DNA from: Symbioplanes lichenis
Lineage (GTDB): Bacteria > Actinomycetota > Actinomycetes > Mycobacteriales > Micromonosporaceae
Length of the DNA: 64,000 nt
Assembly (NCBI RefSeq): GCF_030709675.1
Contig: NZ_JAUZQD010000011.1
Span: forward strand, 1 to 64,000
Reading direction: 5' to 3'
Shown: positions 15,134 to 24,311 of the stretch, piece after piece
How positions within the stretch are numbered: the stretch's first letter is position 1
Layout: each line of letters starts with the position of its first letter
Translations under genes and position numbers: made by a program
The notes under the pieces: model-generated
The model's database searches: none
Seen by the model: the letters and a program-made list of their open reading frames with translations, nothing else
Told to the model about the DNA's origin: nothing

Positions 15134-16698
15134 CTGATCGTAGCGAGCAACTCGGGCATCCGCCTGTCCAGGAGTGGGCCGGCCAGGCGGAGTCCGAGGG
15201 CGAGGGCCCCGATGCCGTACGCGATCCCGATCGGCAGTCCCACCCACCGCCACACGTCCGCGAGCAGCCAGCCGACCAGCTGCAGCGGCAGTGTGGCGAG
15301 GGCGGCGCCGACGAGAGCCGCAAGGCTGAGCAGGGCCTTGGCCGGCCCGGCGCCCGAGTTCATGGCGAAGGGGCTCGTCGAGTCGGGCAGGGCGTAGGCG
15401 GCCCGGACGGAGAGGGGCAGCACGATCGCGAGCCCGGCGCCGTACGCGGCGACGACCGTCCCGAAGACCGCGGGCACCCCGGCGAGCCAGTCCCCCACGA
15501 CGCCCATGACCACCGTGATGACCAGCAGCGCCGGGAGGACGTACACGGAGAAGCCCGCGACCCGCGACGCCAGCTCGACGCGCCCCGGGACGCCGGCCAC
15601 GACGTTGGCCGCGTAGGCGCTGCGGTCGAAGCCGAACTGGTTGGCCAGGCTGACCGCCCCGAGCGCCGCGATGAACACCAGCATCGCGCCCAGGCCGAAC
15701 TCCGACGCGTCGTTGAGCAGCAGCAACGGCACGAAGACGCCGACCACGGCGAAGCTGATCAGCGTGGTGCGCCGCCGCGTCTCCCGCCACCAGTAGCGGG
15801 TCTCGCGCGCGGCCAGCGCCCCGAACCTCGTCCGCGGCAGCCAGCGCGGCACGAGCTGGCCGACCGGCGTGCGGGTCGAGGCGCGCTGCCGGCTGCCGGC
15901 GCTACCCGCGGCGCCGAGCATGGCCCGCTCCAGCGTCGCGGACCACCACCAGAGCAGGAGCGCGATGCTGCCGGCCACGATCAGGACCTTGACGGGTACG
16001 GCCCACGCGCGCCCCGCCGCGACGTCGAGCCCGAGACTGTACGGCGCCCCGAGCGGCGTCCACGCGAGGACGCCGGTGACCCGGGCGATGCCGCGCCAGT
16101 CGGCGTTCTCGGCGGCCGAGGCGGCACCGAGCTGGATCGGCCCGAGCAGCGCGGCCGTGCACGCGAGCACCACGGTCGCCCGGTCCCGGGAGCGCCGGCT
16201 GCGCAGCCCCGTCGCGAAGGCGCTGGTCATGGCCCGGCTCAGCGCGACGCAGAGGCCGAGCCCGAGGGTCACGCCGGCGAGCTCGGTGACGCCGGCCGCC
16301 ACCCCGCCGAGGGCGGTCGCGCTGTGGACCAGGCCGAGGGTCGCCGCGTACGTGGCCAGGGGCGGAATGCCGACGAGAGCCGCCGCGAACAAGCCGCGCA
16401 GGAGCACCGGACGCCGCAGCGGCAGGAGGGCGAAGCGAGCGGGATCGAGCGACTCGTCCACGCCGAAGTAGAGCAGCGGCAGGAACACCCAGCCCAGCAC
16501 GATCAAGCTGCCGCCGGCCGCGGCGATCAGCTCCGCGGTCCGCTGCTCGCCGAACAGCCCGGGCAGGCTGAACAGCACATAGCCGAGCACGGCGGCGAAG
16601 ACGCCGAGCAGCGAGCCGATCACGAAGAGCCCGACCCGCCAGCCGCCGGCGCGCAGCCCGCCCGCGAAGAGACGCAGCTTGAGCCGGACGAACCTCAC
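15130..16698 (-). CDS. ABC transporter permease
   Basis: The product is a 522-residue polytopic membrane protein with about twelve hydrophobic helices in two sets separated by a charged stretch (about 255-300). It resembles the ABC-2-type permeases that pair with single-domain ATPases to export lipids or drugs. Its GTG start overlaps the ATPase stop as GTGA, so the two are translated together and form one complex. Its 3' end overlaps the trpS end by four bases in convergent orientation. The substrate is unknown; no resistance, lanthipeptide or lipid gene adjoins it. Confidence 0.8.
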   Translation of the reverse strand: MRFVRLKLRLFAGGLRAGGWRVGLFVIGSLLGVFAAVLGYVLFSLPGLFGEQRTAELIAAAGGSLIVLGWVFLPLLYFGVDESLDPARFALLPLRRPVLLRGLFAAALVGIPPLATYAATLGLVHSATALGGVAAGVTELAGVTLGLGLCVALSRAMTSAFATGLRSRRSRDRATVVLACTAALLGPIQLGAASAAENADWRGIARVTGVLAWTPLGAPYSLGLDVAAGRAWAVPVKVLIVAGSIALLLWWWSATLERAMLGAAGSAGSRQRASTRTPVGQLVPRWLPRTRFGALAARETRYWWRETRRRTTLISFAVVGVFVPLLLLNDASEFGLGAMLVFIAALGAVSLANQFGFDRSAYAANVVAGVPGRVELASRVAGFSVYVLPALLVITVVMGVVGDWLAGVPAVFGTVVAAYGAGLAIVLPLSVRAAYALPDSTSPFAMNSGAGPAKALLSLAALVGAALATLPLQLVGWLLADVWRWVGLPIGIAYGIGALALGLRLAGPLLDRRMPELLATIS

Positions 16699-17480
16699 AG
16701 CCACGCGAGTTCCGACCCGGTCGCCGTGCGCCCGCCGACCACCTCGACGAAGACGTCCTCGAGCGACCGGTCGCCGCGCACCCCGGCCAGGGGACCGCCG
16801 GCGCGGATCACGCCGCCGGCCATGATCGCGACGTGGCTGCACAGCCGCTCGACCACGGCCATCACGTGGCTGGAGAAGACGACCGTGCCGCCGCCGGACA
16901 CGTACCGCTGGAGAATGTCGCGGATGAGCGCGGCCGACACCGGGTCGACCGCCTCGAACGGCTCGTCCAGCACGAGCAGCCGGGGCGCGTGCAGCAGCGC
17001 GCAGGCCAGCCCGATCTTCTTCTTCATGCCCGCCGAGTAGTCCACGACCAGCGTCCGGTTGCCGGCGCCCAGCTCCAGGACGTCGAGCAGCTCGCCGCTG
17101 CGCCGGTCGACCACGTCGGCGGGCATGCCGCGCAACAGGCCGTGATAGGCGAGCAGCTCGGGGCCGGTCAGCCGGTCGAAGAGCCGGACGCCGTCGGGGA
17201 GGACGCCGATGCGGGACTTGGCGGCGGGCGGGTCGGCCCAGACGTCGTACCCGAGAATGCGGGCCTGCCCGGCGTCGGGCCGCAACAGACCGACGGCCAT
17301 GGACAGGGTCGTGGTCTTGCCGGCGCCGTTCGGGCCGAGCAGGCCGAAGAAGGAGCCGGCGGGGACATCCAGGTCGATCCCGGCAACCGCGACCTTCCGG
17401 TCGAATCGCTTGACGAGGCCCCGCAGCTCGAGCGCCGGATCGGCGTGGCCGCGCTGCTGGGGGATCGTCACACCCCGCAA
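16695..17480 (-). CDS. ABC transporter ATP-binding protein
   Basis: The product is a 261-residue nucleotide-binding subunit. LLGPNGAGKTTTLSMAVGLL is Walker A (about 48-55), YSAGMKKKIGLACALLH is the signature region (in place of LSGGQ), LLVLDEPFEAVDP is Walker B with the catalytic glutamate, and VVFSSHVMAVVERLC holds the switch histidine. The start region is typical of CcmA-type exporter ATPases. It is co-translated with the permease downstream. The YSAG signature variant and short C-terminus resemble export systems rather than importers. Confidence 0.88.
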   Translation of the reverse strand: MRGVTIPQQRGHADPALELRGLVKRFDRKVAVAGIDLDVPAGSFFGLLGPNGAGKTTTLSMAVGLLRPDAGQARILGYDVWADPPAAKSRIGVLPDGVRLFDRLTGPELLAYHGLLRGMPADVVDRRSGELLDVLELGAGNRTLVVDYSAGMKKKIGLACALLHAPRLLVLDEPFEAVDPVSAALIRDILQRYVSGGGTVVFSSHVMAVVERLCSHVAIMAGGVIRAGGPLAGVRGDRSLEDVFVEVVGGRTATGSELAWL

Positions 17481-17517
17481 CCTAACCGTTGGTCAGGTCC
17501 TGGGCCACCCGGACAAT

Positions 17518-18141
17518 TCAGCCGACGCGCTCGATGACGGCACGGCGGATGAGGAACTTCCCGGCCTCGCGCACTTCTTCGAAGGCGGCGTTGTTGAGCA
17601 GGACGCAGCTGCCGGAGGGGGTGGCGACCTTGACGGTGATGCTCTTGTTGTTGTCCAGGTTGGTGACCTTGAGCGTGGTGCCGATGGGGAAGGTGCCGCT
17701 GGAGGCGGCGGGGGCGCCCGCTTCGCCGGAAAGGGTCACGGTCGAGCCCTTGCACACCACATCGCCGGTCGCGCCCTGGTCATTGCCCGCCGGGGCTTCG
17801 GTCGCCGGGGGCTTCGTTGCTTCCTGCGTGGGGGCCGTCGTGGCCTGCGCGGGCGGGGCGGCCTGGACGTCGCCCGTGCAGCCCGCGGCCGCCCGGCGCT
17901 GGTTGATCAGGTTGACCACGTCCTGGCGGTTCGCGATGCGGGCGTCCGAGAGGGCGTCGGGGTTCGCCTTCTGGTCGGCGATGAAGTTCAGGTTGTTCTG
18001 GAGCGCCTGGTCGAGCCCGGCGCAGTTCTCTCCGGCGCTGCTCATGCCCGTGCTGACCGCGAACGCCCCGCCGGCCAGCGCCGCCGCCGCGATGCCGATG
18101 ATCACCTTGCGGGTGCGGCTGTTCTTGCGCCTCGAGTACAT
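17518..18141 (-). CDS. secreted protein with RlpA-like double-psi beta-barrel C-terminus
   Basis: This 207-residue protein has a basic start and one hydrophobic export segment (VIIGIAAAALAGGAFAVSTG, about 13-32). A cysteine-containing helical domain follows (about 38-90), then a Pro/Ala/Thr linker, then about 75 residues resembling the RlpA/expansin double-psi barrel: SGTFPIGTTLKVTNLDNNKS, a valine strand, CVLLNNAAFEEV. Where RlpA has a catalytic aspartate (the DLS region), LNNAAF is found. It is therefore more likely a glycan binder or inhibitor than a lytic enzyme. It acts in the cell wall. It follows the symporter gene across a 94-base gap. Confidence 0.6.
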   Translation of the reverse strand: MYSRRKNSRTRKVIIGIAAAALAGGAFAVSTGMSSAGENCAGLDQALQNNLNFIADQKANPDALSDARIANRQDVVNLINQRRAAAGCTGDVQAAPPAQATTAPTQEATKPPATEAPAGNDQGATGDVVCKGSTVTLSGEAGAPAASSGTFPIGTTLKVTNLDNNKSITVKVATPSGSCVLLNNAAFEEVREAGKFLIRRAVIERVG

Positions 18142-18235
18142 GCCTCGCTCCTTCGCGTCCGGGGCCGCGCTGCGGGTACAGCTCTGGGGATGGGCCCTGG
18201 CCCTCTATACGGAGCACTCACACAGAAAAGTTCAC

Positions 18236-19861
18236 TTACAGTCGCAAAGATTCCGGCGTATGCAGCCGCCGCATGGTGGCGCCGATGTCATGGGGCACGC
18301 GCCGTTTCGTCAACAGCGACACCGAAATCATGACGGCGAAGGCCAGCGGTACGGTCCACGCGGCCGGCTGCCCGACGACCTCCGCCAGCCACTCCGGCAG
18401 CGGCGGGCCCAGCACGGTCAGTAACACCGCCATGATCGCCGCGCCCCCGCCGGTCAGCACCCCGGCCACCGCCCCGGCGTCCGTCAGCCCGCGCCACCAG
18501 ATGCCGAGTACAAGCAGCGGGCAGAAGCTCGACGCCGCCACCGCGAAGGCCAGCCCCACGACCTGCGACACGTCCAGATCGGCGACCTGCAGGGACAGCA
18601 CCACGGGCACGGCCGCCGCCAGCACCGTGGCCAGCCGGAAGTCGCGCACCGAGCCGCCCCGCTCGGCGTGCAGGACGTCCGTGAAGATGACGCCGGCGAC
18701 GCTGGTGAGGAGGCCGGACGACGTGGACAGGAAGGCGGCGAGCGCCCCGGCGGTGACGAGGGCGCCGAGGAAGTGACCCAGGTGACCGCCGCCCAGGGCA
18801 GCTTCGGGAAGGAGGAGCACCACGGCGTCCGTACTGCCGGTCATCAGGAGCTGGGGCGTGTAGATCCGGCCCAGGACACCGTACGAGGTGGGTAGCAGGT
18901 AGAAGAGCCCGACCAGCGCGAGCACGACGAGGGTGGTGCGCCGGGCGGAGGCGCCGTCCGGGTTCGTGTAGAAGCGGACGAGCACATGCGGCAGCCCCAT
19001 CGTGCCCAGGAAGGTCGCCAGGATCAGCGAGTAGGTCGCGAACAGCCCGGTGTCCCCGCCCGGCAGCAGCCACGCGGCGCCGTCGGCCGTGTCCACCGAG
19101 CTGACCTTCGGCACGCGGTCACCCTCGGCGAAGGTGAGCCGCTCGCCCGCGCGCACGGTGATCGTGCCGTCCAGCACGGCGTCCTGCTGCACCACGACGG
19201 TCGTCGCCGCCGGGAAGACCGGGCCGCTGGGCGGGGTGACGGCCGGTCGCCCGTCCGCCTGCCACTGCAGGATCAGGAAGATGACGGGTACGGCCAGAGC
19301 AGTCAGCTTGAGCCAGTACTGGAAGGCCTGCACGAACGTGATCGCCCGCATCCCGCCCAGCGCCACGTTGGCCGTGACGACGGCGCCGATCAGCAGCGCG
19401 CCCCACTCGTACCGGCCGCCCGCCACGGTGGTGAAGGTCAGTCCCGCCCCCTGCAGCTGCGGCACGAGATAGAGGCAGCCGATGAAGATCACGAAGACCG
19501 TCGCCAGCCGGCGCAACAGGGGCGATCGGAGACGCACCTCGCAGAAGTCGGGCAGCGTGAAGGCCCCCGACCGGCGCAGCGGTGCCGCCACGAAGAGCAG
19601 CAACGCCAGATAGCCGGCGGCGAACCCGACCGGGTACCAGAGGACGTCGACGCCGTAGCGGAGCACGAGCCCGGCCACGCCCAGGAACGACGCGGCGGAC
19701 AGGTACTCGCCACTGATCGCGGCGGCGTTCCAGGCGGGGCTGACCGAGCGGGACGCCACGAGGAAGTCCGATGTGGTCCGCGCGAACCGCAGCCCGTACG
19801 CCCCGATGCCGACCGTGATCAGCACGACCACGACCAGCCCGGGCACAACGTACGGGTTCAC
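18236..19861 (-). CDS. sodium:solute symporter (second SSS copy)
   Basis: The product is a 541-residue transporter, paralogous to the one at 11357. Landmarks are DFLVASRSVSPAWNAAAISG, EYLSAASFLGVAGLV, GGMRAITFVQAFQYW, GTMGLPHVLVRFYTNPDG, FLSTSSGLLTSVAGVIFTDV and AFAVAASSFCPLLVLGIWW. An insert of about 60 residues (around 245-300) lies between helices and looks like an external loop. The substrate is probably a carboxylate. The GTG start overlaps the preceding small membrane protein's stop (GTGA). The layout copies the DUF485-symporter pair, though the small partner differs. Confidence 0.88.
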   Translation of the reverse strand: MNPYVVPGLVVVVLITVGIGAYGLRFARTTSDFLVASRSVSPAWNAAAISGEYLSAASFLGVAGLVLRYGVDVLWYPVGFAAGYLALLLFVAAPLRRSGAFTLPDFCEVRLRSPLLRRLATVFVIFIGCLYLVPQLQGAGLTFTTVAGGRYEWGALLIGAVVTANVALGGMRAITFVQAFQYWLKLTALAVPVIFLILQWQADGRPAVTPPSGPVFPAATTVVVQQDAVLDGTITVRAGERLTFAEGDRVPKVSSVDTADGAAWLLPGGDTGLFATYSLILATFLGTMGLPHVLVRFYTNPDGASARRTTLVVLALVGLFYLLPTSYGVLGRIYTPQLLMTGSTDAVVLLLPEAALGGGHLGHFLGALVTAGALAAFLSTSSGLLTSVAGVIFTDVLHAERGGSVRDFRLATVLAAAVPVVLSLQVADLDVSQVVGLAFAVAASSFCPLLVLGIWWRGLTDAGAVAGVLTGGGAAIMAVLLTVLGPPLPEWLAEVVGQPAAWTVPLAFAVMISVSLLTKRRVPHDIGATMRRLHTPESLRL

Positions 19862-20442
19862 GACTCCGGCCGCCGGATGACGGCGACGAAGTCCTGCTCG
19901 TTCCGCTCGGCCCAGCGCACGTAGGCCCACCCGACGAGCACCAGGAACGGAAAGGCCAGCACGCCCAGCAGCACCCACGGCAGGTTGACCCCGGCCACCT
20001 TCACCTGCCCGACCGCCGGCGCCACGGCGAAGAGCAGCGGCAACGCCCCGAGCCCGGCCGCCACCACGAGGCTGAGCCGCACCGCCAACGCCAGCTGCGC
20101 CCGCACGAGCCCCGCCACGAGCGCCTCCCCCACCGCCGTCAACTCCTCGAGATCCGCCCGCGTCGGATCCTCCCGTCCCGCTGCACCTGTCGCACCGGCC
20201 GCGCCGGCTCTCGGGCCGCTGGGCTCGGGGCCACGGTGGGTCCCGGCGCCGTGCGCTGTGCCGCTCGGTGCGGCGCTGCTCCTCTCCGCGTCGTTCGGCG
20301 TCGTGGTGCTGATTCGCGTTGCGTCGGCCGGGCTCGCCGTGCGTTGAGCGGGGCGGCGTTGCGTGGCCGCGTCGGCCACGTCGCCGAGGACGACGCGCGT
20401 CCGGCGGGGTGGCCGGGGCTCGGTCGCCGGCTCCTCACTCAT
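19858..20442 (-). CDS. small membrane protein, putative symporter subunit
   Basis: The product has 194 residues. The first 95 are disordered, charged and Ala/Pro/Thr-rich. A helix (DLEELTAVGEALVAGLVRAQ) leads into two membrane spans, about 118-140 and 154-174 (NLPWVLLGVLAFPFLVLVGW), and a short tail. Two spans plus direct coupling to a symporter imitate DUF485, but the sequence is not clearly that family. I infer an accessory subunit. The long N-terminal tail is unusual for such partners and could be a regulatory or interaction segment. Confidence 0.55.
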   Translation of the reverse strand: MSEEPATEPRPPRRTRVVLGDVADAATQRRPAQRTASPADATRISTTTPNDAERSSAAPSGTAHGAGTHRGPEPSGPRAGAAGATGAAGREDPTRADLEELTAVGEALVAGLVRAQLALAVRLSLVVAAGLGALPLLFAVAPAVGQVKVAGVNLPWVLLGVLAFPFLVLVGWAYVRWAERNEQDFVAVIRRPES

Positions 20443-20487
20443 GTCCGGCAGTCTTGCCGCCCCGCGCCCGAAGTCAAGCCCCGTCGA

Positions 20488-22170
20488 TCAATAGCGCACC
20501 GCCGGGCATCCCACCTCCCGTCCCGGCGCCCGGTCGGCGAGCAGCTCGCGGGCCTGCTCACGACCGAGGTTCCAGCCGCGCCAGTCGTCGGGGCCGCCGG
20601 TCAGCCGCCGGGCGATCGGGGCAATCGCACACGCACGCTGCCCCGGAGGGAGCCGATCCAAGGCCGGCACCGCGTCGGCCGACAAGGTCGCCAGATAGGC
20701 CGTGTCGATGCTGCCGGTCTGCTCGAAGCGCGCGATGTTGCGATCCGCGATCAGCCGTTCGGGATTGGCGGCGGCCAGCCCCAGGAGGGCGAGCACCCCG
20801 GCGGCCACCACGGCCCGGGGCAACCACGCCGCCCGCAGCCGCACCCCGGCGCCCAGGATCATCAGGAAGACCGCGCCGAGCCACGCCTCGCAGAGCATCA
20901 CGAGGACGCGCAGCCGGGTCAGCCCGTAGGTGTCGGCGTAGAGGTCCATCCGGTGCAGCGCCGACGCCACGATCACCAGCGTGAGCACCGCCAGCGCGCC
21001 GAGGACGACCCGGATCAGCACCCGGTCGGCCCGCGTGTCCCGGGGCGCCCACCGTGCCGCCCCGGCCAGCACGAGCAGCGTCAGCCCGGTGATCACGAGC
21101 AGCTGCCAGAAGCCGCCGCGGGCGTACTCCGCGTAGGTGAGACCCTCGGTGACCAGCACGTGCTGCGCGCCTCCGAAGAGGACGGTCAGCTGCACCCCCA
21201 CGAACACCGCGAACAGCACCACGAGCAGCGACAACGGCATCGCCCACTCCAGCCGCCGCACCCGGCGGCGAACGCGCACACTCCGCCCGTCGGTCGGCGG
21301 CGCGGCCCGCAGATAAGCGGCCCCACCGAGCACCCCACCGGCGACGACGAAGACGAACACCCACCGCACCACGGTCACCGCGTCGACGTTCGGCACGACG
21401 TCTTCCAGCAGCCCCGCGAACGCCGCATCCGCCGAAGCGAACAGCCCTCCGAAAACCACCAGCAGCGCCAGCGAGACAGCCACGGTGACACCCACCCGCA
21501 GCCCGCCCGACCCGCGGCCGGAATCGCCGGGGGACTGAACGCCCGGCTCGTTGTCGGCGGCGGGGCCGGACGGACGATCGGTGAGTACGCCGCGTCCCAC
21601 CCACGGCACGGCCCGGAAGAGGGCGCACACCGCGAGGAGCAGCACCCGGGCCAGGCTCCGGCTCGTCGGCCCACCGGCGACGGCAAGGGCGCCGGTGAGC
21701 ACCGCGGCGAGCAGGCACAACACGAACAGCCAGCCGGCCGCCCGGACAGTGCCCACCGCGATCAGGAGGACGGTGGCGACGGCCCATACGTGCCGGGCGG
21801 GGTCGAGCGCCCGCGGCGGCCCGGCCACCAGCGGCGGCGGCCCACCGGACGGTCGCTGCGGCACGAGCCGCGCCACGGTCAGCGCCGCGACACCGGCGAC
21901 TGCGGCGACGAGCCAGCCGGCGCCGCCCCGGGACAACGGCACGCTGATCGCGGCGACCGCGGCCGCGGCGAGCAGGGACCAGACCGTGGCCGGGGCAGCC
22001 GGGCGGCCGGGGCCGGGCCAGCTGTGCCCCCAGACGGAGAGCCGGGGCCACGGCCCGAGGACCGGCGGGAGCGGCGTCGGCCCGCCCGGGCCCTTCGAGC
22101 CGGGCGGCGGCACCTCGGGCTTGGTGGCGACCGCACTCGTCGGCGCTGGTTGGTCGGCGGGAGTGGGCAT
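20488..22170 (-). CDS. DUF4153/DUF4173 multi-spanning membrane protein
   Basis: The product has 560 residues. A Pro-rich cytoplasmic start of about 60 residues is followed by some twelve membrane helices. FGGLFASADAAFAGLLEDVVP and the later RMDLYADTYGLTRLRVLVML are characteristic of the DUF4173 family, whose members are found in many bacteria without a known biochemical role. The soluble C-terminus carries a histidine-free domain with paired cysteines (RACAIAPIA, EVGCPAVRY). ATG 22170 is used rather than an upstream in-frame start lacking support. It lies 117 bases beyond the OmpR-type kinase and may share its transcript. Confidence 0.75.
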   Translation of the reverse strand: MPTPADQPAPTSAVATKPEVPPPGSKGPGGPTPLPPVLGPWPRLSVWGHSWPGPGRPAAPATVWSLLAAAAVAAISVPLSRGGAGWLVAAVAGVAALTVARLVPQRPSGGPPPLVAGPPRALDPARHVWAVATVLLIAVGTVRAAGWLFVLCLLAAVLTGALAVAGGPTSRSLARVLLLAVCALFRAVPWVGRGVLTDRPSGPAADNEPGVQSPGDSGRGSGGLRVGVTVAVSLALLVVFGGLFASADAAFAGLLEDVVPNVDAVTVVRWVFVFVVAGGVLGGAAYLRAAPPTDGRSVRVRRRVRRLEWAMPLSLLVVLFAVFVGVQLTVLFGGAQHVLVTEGLTYAEYARGGFWQLLVITGLTLLVLAGAARWAPRDTRADRVLIRVVLGALAVLTLVIVASALHRMDLYADTYGLTRLRVLVMLCEAWLGAVFLMILGAGVRLRAAWLPRAVVAAGVLALLGLAAANPERLIADRNIARFEQTGSIDTAYLATLSADAVPALDRLPPGQRACAIAPIARRLTGGPDDWRGWNLGREQARELLADRAPGREVGCPAVRY

Positions 22171-22287
22171 GCTGTATCCCCCTGTACGTGGCATTTGTCC
22201 CCGGAGAAGGGACAGCGGGACCCGTCCCACGACCGGCACGGATGGCCGCGGGCGGGTTGGATATGAATGAGGGCCGGTCGGCGCTCG

Positions 22288-23502
22288 TCAGGCGAGCGGC
22301 AGCCGCACGTGGATATGGCAGCCGGGCCGCGACCGAGGTGCCGAGAGCAGTCGATCGTGCCCGGGCGAGGCCGAGCCGTGGACACCCGCCGATGCTGCAG
22401 CGCGGGGGCCGGCGAGCGGCGGGGCGTGGTCGAGCCGTGGGGCGTGGTCGAGCGGTGGGGCGTGGTCGAGCGGGTCGGCCACGGCGATCGAGCCGCCGTG
22501 GAGCTGGGCCACCCAGCGGGCGATGGCCAGGCCGAGGCCCGTGCCGCCGTCGGTGGCGCGCTCGCCGCGGGTGAAGCGCTCGAACACGCGCTCGCGGTCG
22601 GCCGGCGGGATGCCCTCGCCCTCGTCGGAGACCGCGATGCGGAGGCAGTCGTCGTGGCGCTCGGCCCGGACGGTCACCGTGCCGCCGGGCGGGCTGTGAC
22701 GGGCGGCGTTGTCGAGGAGGTTGGCGAAGAGCTGGTGGAGGCGCTCGCGGTCGCCGCCGATCGTGCAGGCCGGGGCGGTGACGGCGAAACGGACGTCGCG
22801 GCCGGTGCCGTCGGCGGTGACCCGGGCCTCGCGGACGACCTCCGCCAGGAAGGAGGGCACGTCGATCGGCCGGCGGACCAGGGGCACCACGCCCGCGTCG
22901 AGGCGGGACAGGTCGAGCAGCTCGGTGACCAGGCGGCCGAGGCGCTCGGTCTGGGCCAGCGCGGTGCGCATGGTCTCGGGCTCGGCCTCCGAGACGCCGT
23001 CGACGATGTTCTCCAGGAGGCCGCGCAGGGCGGTGATGGGCGTGCGCAGCTCGTGGGACACGTTGGCGATCAGCTCGCGGCGCTGCTGGTCGGCCGCGGC
23101 GAGGTCGGCGGCCATCTGGTTGAAGGCCGTGGCCAGCTCCCCCACCTCGTCACGGGAGGTGGCACGGACGCGCAGGGTGTAGTCGCCGCGGGCCATCGCC
23201 TTGGCCGCGACCGTCATCTCGCGCAGCGGCACGGTGGCGCCGTGGGCCATGACTTGCAGCGTCACCAGGCCCAGGGCGACCGCGACCGCGAACCAGCCGA
23301 CGTCGACCCGGATCCAGTCGAGGCTCCACCAGAAGATGATCAGGCCCACGCCGCCCGCGATGCCGAGCGCGACGGTGAGCTTCGCCTTGATCGAGCGCAC
23401 GGGATCGAGCGGCTGCGGCAGCCGGCCCAGCAGCCGCACGATCACCGCCGGCAACCGGAGCTGGCGGCCCAGCAGCAGGACGGGTGCGGCCGGCCGCCTC
23501 AT
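22288..23502 (-). CDS. membrane sensor histidine kinase with C-terminal repeat insertion
   Basis: This 404-residue kinase is the partner of the regulator at 23499-24197, joined by an ATGA overlap. Two membrane helices lie near residues 37-57 and 66-88, with almost no external loop, so it probably senses within or near the membrane. A HAMP domain follows (PLREMTVAAKAMARGDYTLR), then NVSHELRTPITALRG, N-box LFANLLDNAARHSP, DEGEGIPPADRERVFERF and GTGLGLAIARW. After the G2 box a segment of about 45 residues containing three PLDHAP repeats is inserted before the final strand (HIHVRLPLA). This is absent from typical HATPase domains and looks like a recent expansion. Confidence 0.88.
   Translation of the reverse strand: MRRPAAPVLLLGRQLRLPAVIVRLLGRLPQPLDPVRSIKAKLTVALGIAGGVGLIIFWWSLDWIRVDVGWFAVAVALGLVTLQVMAHGATVPLREMTVAAKAMARGDYTLRVRATSRDEVGELATAFNQMAADLAAADQQRRELIANVSHELRTPITALRGLLENIVDGVSEAEPETMRTALAQTERLGRLVTELLDLSRLDAGVVPLVRRPIDVPSFLAEVVREARVTADGTGRDVRFAVTAPACTIGGDRERLHQLFANLLDNAARHSPPGGTVTVRAERHDDCLRIAVSDEGEGIPPADRERVFERFTRGERATDGGTGLGLAIARWVAQLHGGSIAVADPLDHAPPLDHAPRLDHAPPLAGPRAAASAGVHGSASPGHDRLLSAPRSRPGCHIHVRLPLA
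22421..22474. repeat. in-frame 18-bp repeat inside the kinase gene
   Basis: Three units of GGGGCGTGGTCGAGCSGK (22421-22438, 22439-22456, 22457-22474) differ at one or two positions. Because 18 is a multiple of three, each adds six residues (PLDHAP) to the kinase without shifting frame. Unit number may vary between strains. Confidence 0.9.
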
Positions 23503-24197
23503 CGGGCCACCTCCAGGGCATAACCGACCCCGTGGACCGTACGGATGAGGTCCGCTCCGATCTTGCGCCGCAGGCCCTTGATGTGGCTGTCGACCGTGCG
23601 GGTGCCGGACGCGTCGGCCCAGCCCCACACGTCGGCCAGCAGCCGCTCACGGGGCAGGACCGTGCGCGGGTGGGCGGCCAGATGCGCGAGCAGGTCGAAC
23701 TCGGTCGGCGTGAGCCGCGCCTCGACCCCGGCCCGCAGCACCCGGCGCTCCGACAAATTGATCTCGAGGTCGCCGAAGCGCAGCAGCTCCGGGGCGGCCG
23801 GCGCGGCGTTGCGGACCGCGCGGCGCACCAGGGCGTGCACCCGGGCCGTCAGCTCGCGCATCGAGAAGGGCTTGGTCAGATAGTCGTCGGCGCCGACCGC
23901 CAGCCCGACGAGCAGGTCGGTCTCGTCGTCGCGGGCGGTCAGCATGAGGATCGGCACCGGCCGCTCGGCCTGCACGCGGCGGCACACCTCGAGACCGTCG
24001 AAGCCGGGCAGCATCACATCGAGCACGATCGCGTCGGGCCGGAGGCGCCGGGCGGCCTCGACCGCGCCGGGGCCGTCGGCGGCCAGGTCGACCGCGAAGC
24101 CCTCGGCCCGCAGCCGGGCGGCGACCGCCTCCGCGATCGTCCGCTCGTCCTCGACCACGAGCACCCGCCGCTGCGGAGCATCGGGCGAACCCGCCAT
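23499..24197 (-). CDS. OmpR/PhoB-type response regulator
   Basis: The product is a 232-residue transcription regulator. The receiver domain (about 8-120) has VLVVEDE acidic residues, the phosphorylated aspartate in AIVLDVMLPGFDG, the LMLTARD threonine and DDYLTKPF lysine. A winged-helix DNA-binding domain occupies 135-232 with LTPTEFDLLAHLAAHP, RTVDSHIKGLRRKI and RTVHGVGYALE. ATG 24197 has GAGGAGGTGG upstream. The kinase follows by ATGA overlap. Target genes are unknown; DUF4173 downstream is a candidate. The start lies about 115 bases from a DnaA-box cluster. Confidence 0.92.
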   Translation of the reverse strand: MAGSPDAPQRRVLVVEDERTIAEAVAARLRAEGFAVDLAADGPGAVEAARRLRPDAIVLDVMLPGFDGLEVCRRVQAERPVPILMLTARDDETDLLVGLAVGADDYLTKPFSMRELTARVHALVRRAVRNAAPAAPELLRFGDLEINLSERRVLRAGVEARLTPTEFDLLAHLAAHPRTVLPRERLLADVWGWADASGTRTVDSHIKGLRRKIGADLIRTVHGVGYALEVAR

Positions 24198-24311
24198 GTC
24201 GTGCCACCTCCTCGAAGCGAGAAGACAAGTGCGGCGCACCCCCGTGGCGCGCCGACCCCGCCCCTGCGCCGAGCAGCTTATTGACTTCCCGTGCAGGCGC
24301 GGAGGGGGACT

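Noticed and set aside
14890..17040. A 716-codon plus-strand frame opposite the ABC transporter
   Set aside because: The product is low-complexity Arg/Gly/Glu; the minus-strand permease and ATPase have diagnostic motifs and coupled starts.
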